In this document: positions 16,874 to 25,269 of the stretch, in pieces
Position numbering within the stretch: position 1 is the first letter of the stretch
How the letters are laid out: each line of letters begins with the position of its first letter
Source: JABHIE01 sp964584805
GTDB lineage: Bacteria; Planctomycetota; UBA1135
NCBI GenBank assembly: GCA_964584805.1
Contig: CAZPAY010000006.1
Location: forward strand, 50,280-114,279
DNA length: 64,000 bases
Direction: 5' to 3'
Notes under the pieces: generated by a model
Databases searched by the model: none
The model's input: only the letters and a program-made list of their open reading frames with translations
Told to the model about the DNA's origin: nothing
Translations under genes and position numbers: made by a program

Positions 16874-17110
16874 GTGACAGATTCTTCCTCTCCTGAACCC
16901 GCTAGTCGCCCCGTTTTGTGGGTGAATGGGCAATCTCGCATTTGGCGAGACGGCCAAACTTTGGCGGAATTGCTCGACGAAATGCAGGTCTCCATGGTGG
17001 GGGCTGCGGTTGAGCGCAACGAGGAAGTCGTCCGTCGCGGTGAGCATGCGACTTGTGTGCTGATGCCAGGTGATCGACTTGAAATCGTCCGTCTTGTGGG
17101 CGGCGGCTGA
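16874..17110 (+). CDS. thiS: Sulfur carrier protein ThiS
   Basis: Ubiquitin-fold protein of 78 residues that carries the thiocarboxylate sulfur for the thiazole ring of thiamine. It ends in RLVGGG, giving the essential C-terminal Gly-Gly, and has VNGQSR, LAELLDEMQV and VAAVERN-like segments (GAAVERNEEVV) that match the family. GTG at 16874 is the start; an ATG five bases earlier runs directly into a stop. It has a slightly long N-terminal leader for ThiS (usually 65-70 residues). ThiG follows after 29 bases, so the two are probably co-transcribed. Confidence 0.87.
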   Translation: MTDSSSPEPASRPVLWVNGQSRIWRDGQTLAELLDEMQVSMVGAAVERNEEVVRRGEHATCVLMPGDRLEIVRLVGGG

Positions 17111-17139
17111 GCTGGACTGCCCTAACTTGTTTAAATAAA

Positions 17140-17934
17140 ATGACTTCCATCATCGCACCTGACGAGCCGCTTGTTGTCGGCGAGTTTTCTTTCCAATCGC
17201 GTTTGCTGTTGGGCACTGGAAAGTATGCAAATTACGAGCAGATGCGCGACGCGCTTGAGGTTTCCGGTACGGAATGCGTGACGGTTGCCGTGCGACGCAT
17301 TCCTGACGGCGAAGTCGAGGGCCAGCGCTTCATGGATTTCATCGACCTTGACCGCTACACCATTTTGCCGAATACGGCCGGTTGTTTTGATGCCGAAACG
17401 GCTTTGCGGACCTCCCGTTTGGCACGCGAGATGCTGGGCACTGATTTGATCAAATTAGAAGTTTTGGGTGACAAGAAGACCTTGCTACCCGACCCCGTCG
17501 ACACCCTCCATGCGTGCGAAGTCCTTGTCAAAGAAGGGTTTACGGTGATGGTGTATACGAGTGATGATTATCGACAGGCCATCCGACTGCAAGAGGCTGG
17601 TGCGTCCGCGGTTATGCCACTTGGCTCACCCATCGGCAGTGGCTTAGGTGTTTTGAATCCCCACCTCATTGGCATGATTATCGAAGATCTCGATGTGCCG
17701 GTGGTGGTCGACGCGGGGGTAGGCGGTGCAAGTGATGTGGCCGTGGCCATGGAGTTGGGTGCTCACGGTGTTTTAATGAACACGGCCGTCGCGCACGCGA
17801 ATGAGCCCATCCGCATGGCGCGCGCGGTGCGCGACGCATGCTCTGCCGGCCGTGACAGTTTCTTGTCGGGTCGTATTCCTAAGCGCGCTTATGCCTCGGC
17901 GTCATCACCCATGACGGGCATCCTTGGGGAATAG
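17140..17934 (+). CDS. thiG: Thiazole synthase ThiG
   Basis: TIM-barrel enzyme that makes the thiazole phosphate of thiamine from deoxyxylulose phosphate, dehydroglycine and ThiS thiocarboxylate. LLLGTGKYANYEQM near the N-terminus, the Schiff-base Lys105 in DLIKLEVLGD, AVMPLGSPIGSGLG, and VVVDAGVGGASDVAVAMELG (phosphate binding) are all present; 264 residues is the normal length. ThiS lies directly upstream. No thiH, thiO, thiF or thiE is in the window, so the source of dehydroglycine cannot be told. Confidence 0.97.
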   Translation: MTSIIAPDEPLVVGEFSFQSRLLLGTGKYANYEQMRDALEVSGTECVTVAVRRIPDGEVEGQRFMDFIDLDRYTILPNTAGCFDAETALRTSRLAREMLGTDLIKLEVLGDKKTLLPDPVDTLHACEVLVKEGFTVMVYTSDDYRQAIRLQEAGASAVMPLGSPIGSGLGVLNPHLIGMIIEDLDVPVVVDAGVGGASDVAVAMELGAHGVLMNTAVAHANEPIRMARAVRDACSAGRDSFLSGRIPKRAYASASSPMTGILGE

Positions 17935-17937
17935 TGG

Positions 17938-18633
17938 GTGAGCATCAAGGCTTTTAATCCAGCGCGCCTGCGTGGCTTTGACTTTGTCATTGCCGCTCTC
18001 ATTGTTGTGGGCGTGACTCGTTTTTTGTTTGGCCTGATTCAGGCGGAAGCTGGCTCAGAATTAAACCCCGCGCATCCGACGGTTCTGAGCGTCATGGCCG
18101 CAGCAATGTTATTTGCTGTATTTTATTTTGTTTATCGCGGTGGCGTGTTGGCCCTTGAGCCAACAAAGAAAACTACGGCTTGGGTCTTCAAACAGTACCT
18201 TCTTTTCTTGCCGGTTTTGGGTCTTGTCGCTTTATTGAATTTATCCATTCTGCGCTTCTTTGACCTAGGCCTATTTCAGGAAATAGTCGTGGGTATTGCC
18301 ACTCTCGAAAGTGAGTCTCTTCCCACATCTCTCCTTTACCTCATCGTCGTTCTTCCACTTTTAGAAGAGATTCTTTTTCGAGGTTACTTGTTTGGCTGGC
18401 TTTCCAGCCGCGCAGACTATGGCCCCAAACGCGCCATGGTCTTTTCCGCATTAGTCTTTGCACTCGCACATGAGCCACAATCTATGCTTTTAATGGCTTT
18501 GTTCGGCGCATTGCTTGGGTGGGTGCGATGGCAAACGGGCTCTCTGCGAGGGGTTTTCTTCTTGCATATTCTTCATAACTCCCTGGCTGCAGTCACGACT
18601 TATGGCTACATCTGGATGGTGAATCAAGCATGA
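17938..18633 (+). CDS. CPBP family intramembrane glutamic metalloprotease (CAAX prenyl protease 2-like)
   Basis: Integral membrane protein of 231 residues with about six hydrophobic segments. The three signature elements of the Abi/CPBP family are visible: EEILFRGYLFGWL (EExxxR), FALAHEPQSML (His), and HILHNSLAA (HxxxN-like). Relatives include CAAX proteases, bacteriocin-immunity proteins and protease MroQ; the substrate is unknown. It starts at GTG 17938, 3 bases after thiG, and its stop overlaps the next ATG as ATGA. Confidence 0.88.
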   Translation: MSIKAFNPARLRGFDFVIAALIVVGVTRFLFGLIQAEAGSELNPAHPTVLSVMAAAMLFAVFYFVYRGGVLALEPTKKTTAWVFKQYLLFLPVLGLVALLNLSILRFFDLGLFQEIVVGIATLESESLPTSLLYLIVVLPLLEEILFRGYLFGWLSSRADYGPKRAMVFSALVFALAHEPQSMLLMALFGALLGWVRWQTGSLRGVFFLHILHNSLAAVTTYGYIWMVNQA

Positions 18634-19163
18634 CTTCTGACCCTAATTCTTTCCCTACTCCTCGTCGTGGTTTAATGCGTCGAGTTTCATGCGGTGCATA
18701 CATTGCATCCACTGCAGTTGTTTGTGCAGATGTCGAACTAGGTGATGAAGTTACCGTTTGGTTTAATGCCGTCATTCGGGGGGATGATGCGTCGATACGC
18801 ATTGGCGCGCAGACGAATATCCAAGATGGGTGCATCGTTCATTGTGACACGGGCGTACCACTGCATATTGGTGCAAGGTGCACCATCGGCCACGGTGCCA
18901 TCATTCATGGCGCCAAGATTGGCGATGATGTCTTGATTGGCATGGGCGCGACTTTGTTGGGCGGTTCCATCATTGGCGAGGGCGCAGTTGTAGCGGCTGG
19001 CGCGGTCGTCCGCCAAGGCATGGATGTGCCTTCTGGCGTCTTAGTCGCTGGTGTTCCAGCAAAGGTGATTCGCGAGGTCAGTGACAAAGAGCGCGCCTTC
19101 ATGGCGCACGCCGTCCCGCATTATGTTGAGACGGCGGAGAGCTATCTGGCCAAAGAAGGTTGA
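18630..19163 (+). CDS. Gamma-carbonic anhydrase-like hexapeptide-repeat protein
   Basis: Left-handed beta-helix protein (177 residues) of the YrdA/PaaY/gamma-CA family. The hexapeptide repeats run from about residue 25 to 145. Three His positions at the trimer interface match the zinc ligands: CIVHCD, and TIGHGAIIHG with two His. RGDDASIRIGAQTNIQDG is the usual conserved lead-in. Many members bind zinc or iron, but carbonic anhydrase activity is proven for only a few. ATGA overlap with the CPBP gene and convergent with the hydrolase gene at 1 base distance. Confidence 0.86.
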   Translation: MTSDPNSFPTPRRGLMRRVSCGAYIASTAVVCADVELGDEVTVWFNAVIRGDDASIRIGAQTNIQDGCIVHCDTGVPLHIGARCTIGHGAIIHGAKIGDDVLIGMGATLLGGSIIGEGAVVAAGAVVRQGMDVPSGVLVAGVPAKVIREVSDKERAFMAHAVPHYVETAESYLAKEG

Positions 19164-19164
19164 G

Positions 19165-20025
19165 CTAGGCGTTGTCGGCGTTTTTGCCTGCAAAGGCGTT
19201 TAATTGCCCAATTAAGACCGAAATCACATCTTCGCGCCCCGTGTCGTTAAGGCATTCATGGCGGCGGCCAGGCCAGCAAGTGAGAGAGCTGTGTTGCTCT
19301 GCAGGCCATGCATCAACCAACTTGCGCAGACTCTTTAAATCTACAAAAGCTTCGTCTTCCCCGTAGAAAAGCCAAAGTGGTGTGTGGGCCGACGCGGCGA
19401 TTTCGAATTGACGCGCTTGGGTGGCCAGCAATTCCGTAAACCACCTCGGAGTCACCGTATGGAAAACAAGAGGGTCTTTCAGGTAGGCCTCAACAACATC
19501 TCGATTAGCTGTGATGTAATCAGAATCAAGCTCATTGCCCATGCGTAAATCAGGAAGCACTTTCGAGAGTAACTTTGCTGCACCCGTTTTCCAGATAGGT
19601 GCTTCTACGCCAACAGCTAATGCGGGCGAGGATAAAATCAATCCTTCCACCATTTCAGGATGCGTATTCAAGAAATCCAAAGCAACCAATCCGCCCATGG
19701 AATGCCCAAGCACGACAAAACGATCTGCTGAAATCAGCTGCGCAACGGCTTTAGCGTCCGCAACATAATCGGCCCACTGCCGGATGGCCCCGCGCTTGCC
19801 GCCACTTTTGCCGTGACCCCGTAAATCGCCAGCTGTCACGGCCCACCCGGCTTGAGCTAAATCAGAAGCTGTTTGCTGATAACGCCCCACATGTTCGCCC
19901 AAACCATGAATAACGAGCAATTCACCTTTCGGCGTTTCCGTTGGCTCCCACCTTAAGGCGTGCAGATTCGTGCCATCGGCGGAAGCGAAAGAATGCTCAG
20001 TGGGGGAGGTCATGCTCATGCTCAT
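19165..20025 (-). CDS. Alpha/beta hydrolase, monoacylglycerol lipase/lysophospholipase-like
   Basis: The 286-residue cytoplasmic protein has the serine hydrolase fold of the Hydrolase_4 group. HGLGEHVGRY (40-49) is the oxyanion-hole loop typical of monoacylglycerol lipases, GHSMGG places the nucleophile at Ser109, FYGEDEAFVD holds the catalytic Asp and GRRHECLND the His. It would cleave monoacylglycerols or lysophospholipids; the real substrate is not shown. The start codon could also be either of two in-frame ATGs within five codons. Its ATG overlaps the upstream gene's stop (ATGA), and it is the last gene of the long leftward eno-to-hydrolase run, though functionally unlike the VWA genes. 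Confidence 0.85.
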   Translation of the reverse strand: MSMSMTSPTEHSFASADGTNLHALRWEPTETPKGELLVIHGLGEHVGRYQQTASDLAQAGWAVTAGDLRGHGKSGGKRGAIRQWADYVADAKAVAQLISADRFVVLGHSMGGLVALDFLNTHPEMVEGLILSSPALAVGVEAPIWKTGAAKLLSKVLPDLRMGNELDSDYITANRDVVEAYLKDPLVFHTVTPRWFTELLATQARQFEIAASAHTPLWLFYGEDEAFVDLKSLRKLVDAWPAEQHSSLTCWPGRRHECLNDTGREDVISVLIGQLNAFAGKNADNA

Positions 20026-20603
20026 TGTTGGCGCTTATGGTAACGCTCAAGTGCTCCGCGATAACGCAAAGGCAAGTCATTAACGGAAGCGCCCTCTAGC
20101 GTTTGTTGCAATCGAGGAGGCAACTGCCCCCAAGCACCTCCTTTCGCGGGGTTCGCAAACAACGCCGCAGGGTTTTGCGAGCCCTCTCCCTTTCCTTCCG
20201 GATCTTCTTCACCGCCAGAGCTCTTTGGTTTCGGTTTAGGCTGCTCCGCGGGCTCATTCCCGTCAGGGATATTTTCTGGATTTGGCTTGGAGGACGACGA
20301 GCCGGAACTACCCCCGGAGCCATCTGACTCAGGTAGTTTCGCGAGCAATTCTTCCATGCTTTCGACCAAAGCCTTTGCCAGCTCAAGTTGCGCTTCATTG
20401 CTGCGATTGTCAGCATCGATTTCCTTGACGGCATCCAAAAAACCGGTGCGCACTTTTTGGATGGCCTTTTCCACTTCTTCCATTGCATCGGGTTTGGCGT
20501 TGAGCTCGTTCTCTGGCTGGCCATTTTGCTGCCCGTCTGGCTGCCCGTCTTCTTGTGCCAAAAGTGGAAAACTCAAGATGATTAAAGAAAGGAAAAATAT
20601 CAT
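20022..20603 (-). CDS. Exported low-complexity protein of unknown function
   Basis: I do not recognise this 193-residue protein. It has a signal peptide (MIFFLSLIILSFPLLAQ), then an Asp/Gln/Pro/Asn-rich start (DGQPDGQQNGQPENE), an alpha-helical stretch (about 40-95, EEVEKAIQKVRTGFLDAV...), a Ser/Gly/Pro-rich disordered middle and a short conserved-looking end (LPPRLQQTLEGASVNDLPLRYRGALERYHKRQQ split over residues 160-193) that may be the functional part. It overlaps both neighbours by ATGA. Small exported helical proteins of this shape end MoxR/VWA operons in other planctomycetes, as far as I recall. Confidence 0.7.
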   Translation of the reverse strand: MIFFLSLIILSFPLLAQEDGQPDGQQNGQPENELNAKPDAMEEVEKAIQKVRTGFLDAVKEIDADNRSNEAQLELAKALVESMEELLAKLPESDGSGGSSGSSSSKPNPENIPDGNEPAEQPKPKPKSSGGEEDPEGKGEGSQNPAALFANPAKGGAWGQLPPRLQQTLEGASVNDLPLRYRGALERYHKRQQ

Positions 20604-22057
20604 GCCTCATCCTCTTTGCTTTGTTCTTCTTGAGCCGCTTGAATCATGTCTTCAAAAGTTTGGCGTAAATCACGCTGCCGCTCAAGAAGAAACTCCCAGT
20701 CTTCGGGGGTGGCTATTTCCATTTGCTTCACCAAATCAGCTTGCATGCGTTTCAGCAATTGAGTCTCGACCGAAAACTGAACTAAAGGGGCATCTTCCTT
20801 GTCTTCGCCTGAGCCGCTCGACTCGGATTCCATTTTCGGCCGTTTTCGTTCCGCCTCCGTGAGGAATGCATCAATGAGGTCTTCCCAGCGAGAACGAATC
20901 CCCTCAGCAAGACTGAGTGCGCTCTCACTTAATTCATAATCAGGCGGGCCCATTATTTGCGCGAGCCTTTTGTGGTCTTGGCGCAAGGTTTTAATCAAAA
21001 ATGGAAACAAGGCAGAGCCACTATCCATGACTCGAAACATCAAACCCTTGACATCCTTTTCCAGCGCGGCTTCTTCTTCCGAGCCCTCGCGCAAACTCAT
21101 CCGATCGCGCCGATTGAGGCGACCTGCTTTTTGGGCTAGGGTTACCATTTGCTCGCGGACGACCTCGTGCCGTGCTAAAAATTCAGCGCTGGCTTTGGCA
21201 ACATCGAGTAATTCCTGGCGCTCCATTTCTTGCTGATGTGCGTCGGCTTCTTCTTGAGCTTTTCCAGCAGCATCTTTGAGCTTTTCGAGAGCTTCTTCTT
21301 GCTTTTGCTCCGCTTCGTCTAATTGGCCTTGTTCGAGCGCTTCAGCGGCTTCTTCGGCCTTTTCACCCGCTTCTTTTTGCTGCTCGGCACTTTCGGATTG
21401 CATGCGCTCAGCAAGTTCTTTTTGTGCCTCGGCCATTGCCTCGAGAGTGTCGCGATCGATCGACTCAAGCTGCGGCTCAGACGACTCCGGTGATTCAGAC
21501 GGCTCGGGGGACTCGGACGGAGACTCGCTCTCGTTGGCCTGACTTTCACGCAACTCTTGCGTGGCTTGCAGCAAAGCTTCTTGCTCTTTGACTAACTGCT
21601 CAAGCGCATCCGCGCGGGCCTGAGCCTTTTCAAGCGCATGCTCGGATTGCTGACGCGACTCTTCGCGGATGAGGAAGTCAAGCAGGTCGCGCAAAGCGGC
21701 CAACGCCAGCGTTTGTTGCTCAGCGGCCACACCAGGTCGTTGTGCCGCAAGCTCAAGGGCGATCCCTTCGAGTGCTTGGGCTAGGTGACCGTTTTCTTGT
21801 GCTTGCTCAAGCCGTAAACGCGCTTCGGCCAAATGCTCGGCCCGCTTTGAGTCGCCCTCGGCGCGTGCGCGTATTTCTAGGCGCTTAAAGACACCCGACA
21901 ATCTCCTGACTTGATCTGCGGTGCGCCTTTGCTGGCGAGCAAGCCGATCTAATTCGGCATCTTCTTGAAGCGGGGTTGCCGACACGGCCACCGGTGGCGC
22001 TAGCGGGAATGCCATCGGGTTTGCAAGGGCGGAAAGAAGAAGAGCAAAAAACATCAT
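20600..22057 (-). CDS. Exported coiled-coil protein of unknown function
   Basis: A 485-residue protein with a signal peptide (MMFFALLLSALANPMA, cleavage likely before residue 30) and long Glu/Ala/Gln-rich coiled coils (about 35-160 and 200-300), separated by a Glu/Ser/Pro-rich segment (SESPSESPEPSESPE). The last 200 residues are a more regular helical domain, with repeated acidic and basic heptads. It resembles the helical C-terminal part of DUF4175-type proteins, whose N-terminal membrane part seems to be encoded by the next gene upstream. Function unknown. ATGA overlap with the gene downstream; 6 bases from the one upstream. Confidence 0.72.
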   Translation of the reverse strand: MMFFALLLSALANPMAFPLAPPVAVSATPLQEDAELDRLARQQRRTADQVRRLSGVFKRLEIRARAEGDSKRAEHLAEARLRLEQAQENGHLAQALEGIALELAAQRPGVAAEQQTLALAALRDLLDFLIREESRQQSEHALEKAQARADALEQLVKEQEALLQATQELRESQANESESPSESPEPSESPESSEPQLESIDRDTLEAMAEAQKELAERMQSESAEQQKEAGEKAEEAAEALEQGQLDEAEQKQEEALEKLKDAAGKAQEEADAHQQEMERQELLDVAKASAEFLARHEVVREQMVTLAQKAGRLNRRDRMSLREGSEEEAALEKDVKGLMFRVMDSGSALFPFLIKTLRQDHKRLAQIMGPPDYELSESALSLAEGIRSRWEDLIDAFLTEAERKRPKMESESSGSGEDKEDAPLVQFSVETQLLKRMQADLVKQMEIATPEDWEFLLERQRDLRQTFEDMIQAAQEEQSKEDEA

Positions 22058-22063
22058 CTTGTA

Positions 22064-24130
22064 TTAGCGTCCGCTGACCTCTTGGGTACGCAATAAGAGG
22101 TTCTGCTGCCTCTGCACCAACTCGCGCAAGAGGTCAACTGCGCCTTGAAAATCTTCCCAGGCCAATAATGATTCGAGGACGCTTTCTAGCCCGACAATCC
22201 ATTGAGCTTCGGGTTGGCGGCGGACGACAGCCAAAGCCAAAACGATTTCTGTCAGCATGCCCGAGCGCCCACCAGGCCGTGTGCTTGTGGAAGTGAATGC
22301 ATCCGCAACGGCTCCGGGCGCGGGGTTGCCGCCGAGCAGTAAATTACCCAACAGTTTGCGTGAAGGCATGACGAGCGGGTCGATTGGCGTAAAAATCCGT
22401 TCGATGAGCAATGCCTCGGCTTGTGCCAAAACGGAGTCGAATTGGCGCGCCAATCGGCGACGCATTTGCAGGGTAGCTTTTGACGGAGTGGCATCGCTTG
22501 GCTCTTCTGCCAGAGTGCGCGCGAGCTCAAGTGCATTTTCGAGTGCGACACGAATTTGGCTCATGCGGCTTGCAAAATGCGGCTCGTAAATTTCTGGCGG
22601 CAGCACATCCCAAATCGGCGAACTCGTTTGGCTCATTACCGAGCCGCCATCTGCGGAATGGCGTGGAGCAGAATCTTTGGCCGATAATTGCAAACGCAAC
22701 ACGCCATTGCTCGATTCCGGGACGAGCTGTGGAATGAAAGCGGATCCACTTGAACCTTGGAAGGTACTCAGTAAATCAACAGAGAGCGGCTCAATGGAAT
22801 CATTCAAACTCGTGAGTTGCACGGCTGTGAGCTTGCGGTCGTCGCTCGCCTCTAAAACCAACGGAATTTCACCGCCGGGCACGAGCGACCATGCGGTGGG
22901 AGGGTAAAGAAAGCGTACTTGTGGTTTGCGGTCGGGGATGACTTCCCAGGTGAGAGAAGCGGCGCGCGGGTCGCGGAAATCGTGCTCACCCTGCACGGCG
23001 ATATCGAGTCGACCCGCTTCGGTGAGAGAAAAGGAATGCTTTCGAAAACCGTCACTACCTTTTTCAAGAGGGCTCAGCGATTCACCTTGCACGACCCAGA
23101 CTTGCGCATCAATCGGCTTTGTTTGAAATCGAATTTCACAGGTGCTGTGAATCGGCGCACGAGCAACATGGCCTTCGCCGCTGAATGCGGGCTCACCGGT
23201 ATAAGACGGTGGGTGAATCGACCAAGCCCAGTTCTGCACGCGAGGGCTTTGAATCGGAATCAATTGCAGCGACGGCGTGCCGTCTGTGTCGTCGCCACCT
23301 GTGAAGTGAAGTTGTGTTTGCTGTCGAATCGGTGCGAGCCGCAATCGGAATAATCCACCCCCTGAGCCGCGCATGGCGCGGGGGCTTGTCAGCCCATGCA
23401 ATTGCACGCGCTCGGGGATGACCCCCTCGGCGCGAATGCGAATCAGAGGCTCACTTCCTTCGGGCAGACTCAGCTGAAACTGCCCAGGATGGACTTCAAT
23501 CGGCAAAAGGGGCTGTTCCTGGCCAGGAATGTGTACAGCCAACAAACGCAAAGCCGTGGCGGATGGCCAAGGCGATTCGCCACCCGCTAAGCGATGGAAG
23601 AAAATTGAACTTTCAGTCGGTGCAAGAATGGCTGACAAGGTAAGTACGGCAACGGCGGAAAGACCCAACCAAAAACTTTGACGCGCTCTTCCCATTGAGA
23701 CGGCTCGGTGCGGGCGCACGCTTGGTGCAATGATTTCGGCGATGCGCGTGGTCGCAGCCACTAAATCAGGGGAAGCGTGCCCATGGTCATTTGCAAAATC
23801 AACGGCCGTTGAAAAGCAATCATTCAGCTCAGGGTGCGTATGCTCATAGCGCTTGGCGAGGTCCGCTTTGGAAGGCCGCTTGCGAAGGGGCCGCCACAGG
23901 AATTGATGTGTCAAGGTCGAACCCCACCCCAAGGCAGCGGTGCCGAGCAAGGCGCGCATGGCAAACGGCAATGCCAAAAGGCGATCTAAGAGATAAAGCG
24001 ATAAAACAAAGCCCACCCAAATGGCTGCAGTCTTGCCAATTCCTAGCCATAACCGTCGTGCCAACTCGCGCCGTTCAAGGGCAGCGAGCGCGCGGCGCAC
24101 GGCGACGGGGAGCTTGGGTTTGGACGACAT
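22064..24130 (-). CDS. DUF4175-like membrane protein with large periplasmic region
   Basis: The 688-residue protein starts with a basic cytoplasmic end, two close membrane helices (about 30-75, TAAIWVGFVLSLYLLDRLLA and a second), then SKADLAKRYEHTHPELNDC, a pattern I associate with DUF4175 proteins (A-x-x-hE-x-x-x-P-x-L-x-D/N). A third helix (about 148-168) leads into a periplasmic region with several Ig-like beta segments (about 190-480) and a helical end. It contains no catalytic motif. Such proteins sit next to MoxR, DUF58 and VWA genes in planctomycetes and Bacteroidetes. Its start overlaps the stop of the upstream gene by one base. Confidence 0.72.
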   Translation of the reverse strand: MSSKPKLPVAVRRALAALERRELARRLWLGIGKTAAIWVGFVLSLYLLDRLLALPFAMRALLGTAALGWGSTLTHQFLWRPLRKRPSKADLAKRYEHTHPELNDCFSTAVDFANDHGHASPDLVAATTRIAEIIAPSVRPHRAVSMGRARQSFWLGLSAVAVLTLSAILAPTESSIFFHRLAGGESPWPSATALRLLAVHIPGQEQPLLPIEVHPGQFQLSLPEGSEPLIRIRAEGVIPERVQLHGLTSPRAMRGSGGGLFRLRLAPIRQQTQLHFTGGDDTDGTPSLQLIPIQSPRVQNWAWSIHPPSYTGEPAFSGEGHVARAPIHSTCEIRFQTKPIDAQVWVVQGESLSPLEKGSDGFRKHSFSLTEAGRLDIAVQGEHDFRDPRAASLTWEVIPDRKPQVRFLYPPTAWSLVPGGEIPLVLEASDDRKLTAVQLTSLNDSIEPLSVDLLSTFQGSSGSAFIPQLVPESSNGVLRLQLSAKDSAPRHSADGGSVMSQTSSPIWDVLPPEIYEPHFASRMSQIRVALENALELARTLAEEPSDATPSKATLQMRRRLARQFDSVLAQAEALLIERIFTPIDPLVMPSRKLLGNLLLGGNPAPGAVADAFTSTSTRPGGRSGMLTEIVLALAVVRRQPEAQWIVGLESVLESLLAWEDFQGAVDLLRELVQRQQNLLLRTQEVSGR

Positions 24131-25269
24131 TATTTTTGGAAAATCGGTAGATACTCCTTAGGGATTTGCAGGATTAGGCAAGCCATTGCCGTCCCGAAGA
24201 TGGTGCCTGGGCCGACGCGATTGGGCCAGGCACCTTGCTCGTCTTGCATATTGAGAAGTGTGCGCGTGATGCCATGCATGTAGCTGCGGTAGCGTTGGCC
24301 TCCGGTCATGTGGAACGCTTGAACCGCGTAGTAATGCCCGTAATAAAAACTGTAATGGCCGCCGACTCGCGTGCCCCAGTCAAGATTAAAAGTGTCGGCA
24401 TCGCGCGAAAGGTAGTTGAGTGCTTTGTCACCATCGCGGTCGGCGTAGACCCCAGAATGATGCAAAACCGCCATGCCGGCAGCAGTCAAGGCCCAAGAAG
24501 AGCGTGAGCGCCAGTCGGGTTGATAGCGGAACGCGCCAGGGGTGCTCCAGCGGCGGCTCGCGGGTGGGTCGCTCTCACGGACGGCACTGTCATGCACATA
24601 CTGAATTGCGCGATCAATGGTTGCGGCGGGAACGCTTAGGCCGATGTTGCGGGCGGCACGCAGTGCCATGACTTGGCAAGCGGCAACAGACATATCCGCA
24701 TCATCAACATGCGGCTGATAACGCCAGCCGCCTTCTTTGTTTTGGCTGGAGACGATTAAATTAACGGCACGCTGAAGAGTGGCGCGTAAATCGGGGCGCT
24801 CGACCATCCCGCAGGCTTCGGCAAGGAAAAGCGTTGCGAAAGCGTGGGAATACATCCGCGTTTCGTTGTTGGTGAGGTAGCCGTCTTCGCGGGAATGGCT
24901 CAAGACGAAATCAAGCGCGCGTGAAACCACTTTGCCATACGGGCCGCGGTCGGGGGTATGACCGCCTGCAAGAAAAGCCATGCCAACGATGGCCGTGACG
25001 CCGAGATGCTTGGCGTTGTCATTCCAGCTGCGGTAGCCATCTTCGAGTTTGTAGCCGACATCGGCGCGGAATGAGCCATCGGCCTGTTGTTGCAGGGCAA
25101 GCCACGCAAGCCCGCGACTCGCCGATTGCAGGCCTTCTTGCAAAAAAGCATCTTGCGCTTGCACCGGAGGCGCGGCGCTCTGTGTGCGTGGTGCCGATGC
25201 TTGCACAACAGGAGTCGCCGTCTGCGCAAGCAGAAACAAAGTGAGAGTGGGGAGCAGGGCGAGCATCAA
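24130..25269 (-). CDS. Exported prenyltransferase/squalene oxidase-repeat protein (alpha-toroid fold)
   Basis: The 379-residue protein has a signal peptide (MMLALLPTLTLFLLAQTATP) and repeated units of the terpenoid-cyclase alpha/alpha barrel: ALQQQADGSFRADVG, SSQNKEGGWRYQPH, and MQDEQGAWPNRVG are QW-like motifs. It lacks the DxDD motif of squalene-hopene cyclases, so it is probably not a hopanoid enzyme; planctomycetes carry many exported members of unknown role. VDDADMSVAACQVMALRAARN is the best conserved helix pair. It sits between the PQQ-repeat gene (overlap of 4 bases) and the DUF4175-like gene. Confidence 0.83.
   Translation of the reverse strand: MMLALLPTLTLFLLAQTATPVVQASAPRTQSAAPPVQAQDAFLQEGLQSASRGLAWLALQQQADGSFRADVGYKLEDGYRSWNDNAKHLGVTAIVGMAFLAGGHTPDRGPYGKVVSRALDFVLSHSREDGYLTNNETRMYSHAFATLFLAEACGMVERPDLRATLQRAVNLIVSSQNKEGGWRYQPHVDDADMSVAACQVMALRAARNIGLSVPAATIDRAIQYVHDSAVRESDPPASRRWSTPGAFRYQPDWRSRSSWALTAAGMAVLHHSGVYADRDGDKALNYLSRDADTFNLDWGTRVGGHYSFYYGHYYAVQAFHMTGGQRYRSYMHGITRTLLNMQDEQGAWPNRVGPGTIFGTAMACLILQIPKEYLPIFQK

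Noticed and set aside
16709..17047. Open frame on the minus strand over thiS and the nusA leader
   Set aside because: It runs antisense through thiS and across the nusA promoter and attenuator; no family features and no ribosome-binding site.
24130..25269. Squalene-hopene cyclase
   Set aside because: The repeat fold fits, but the DxDD motif is missing, the protein is too short and it has a signal peptide.
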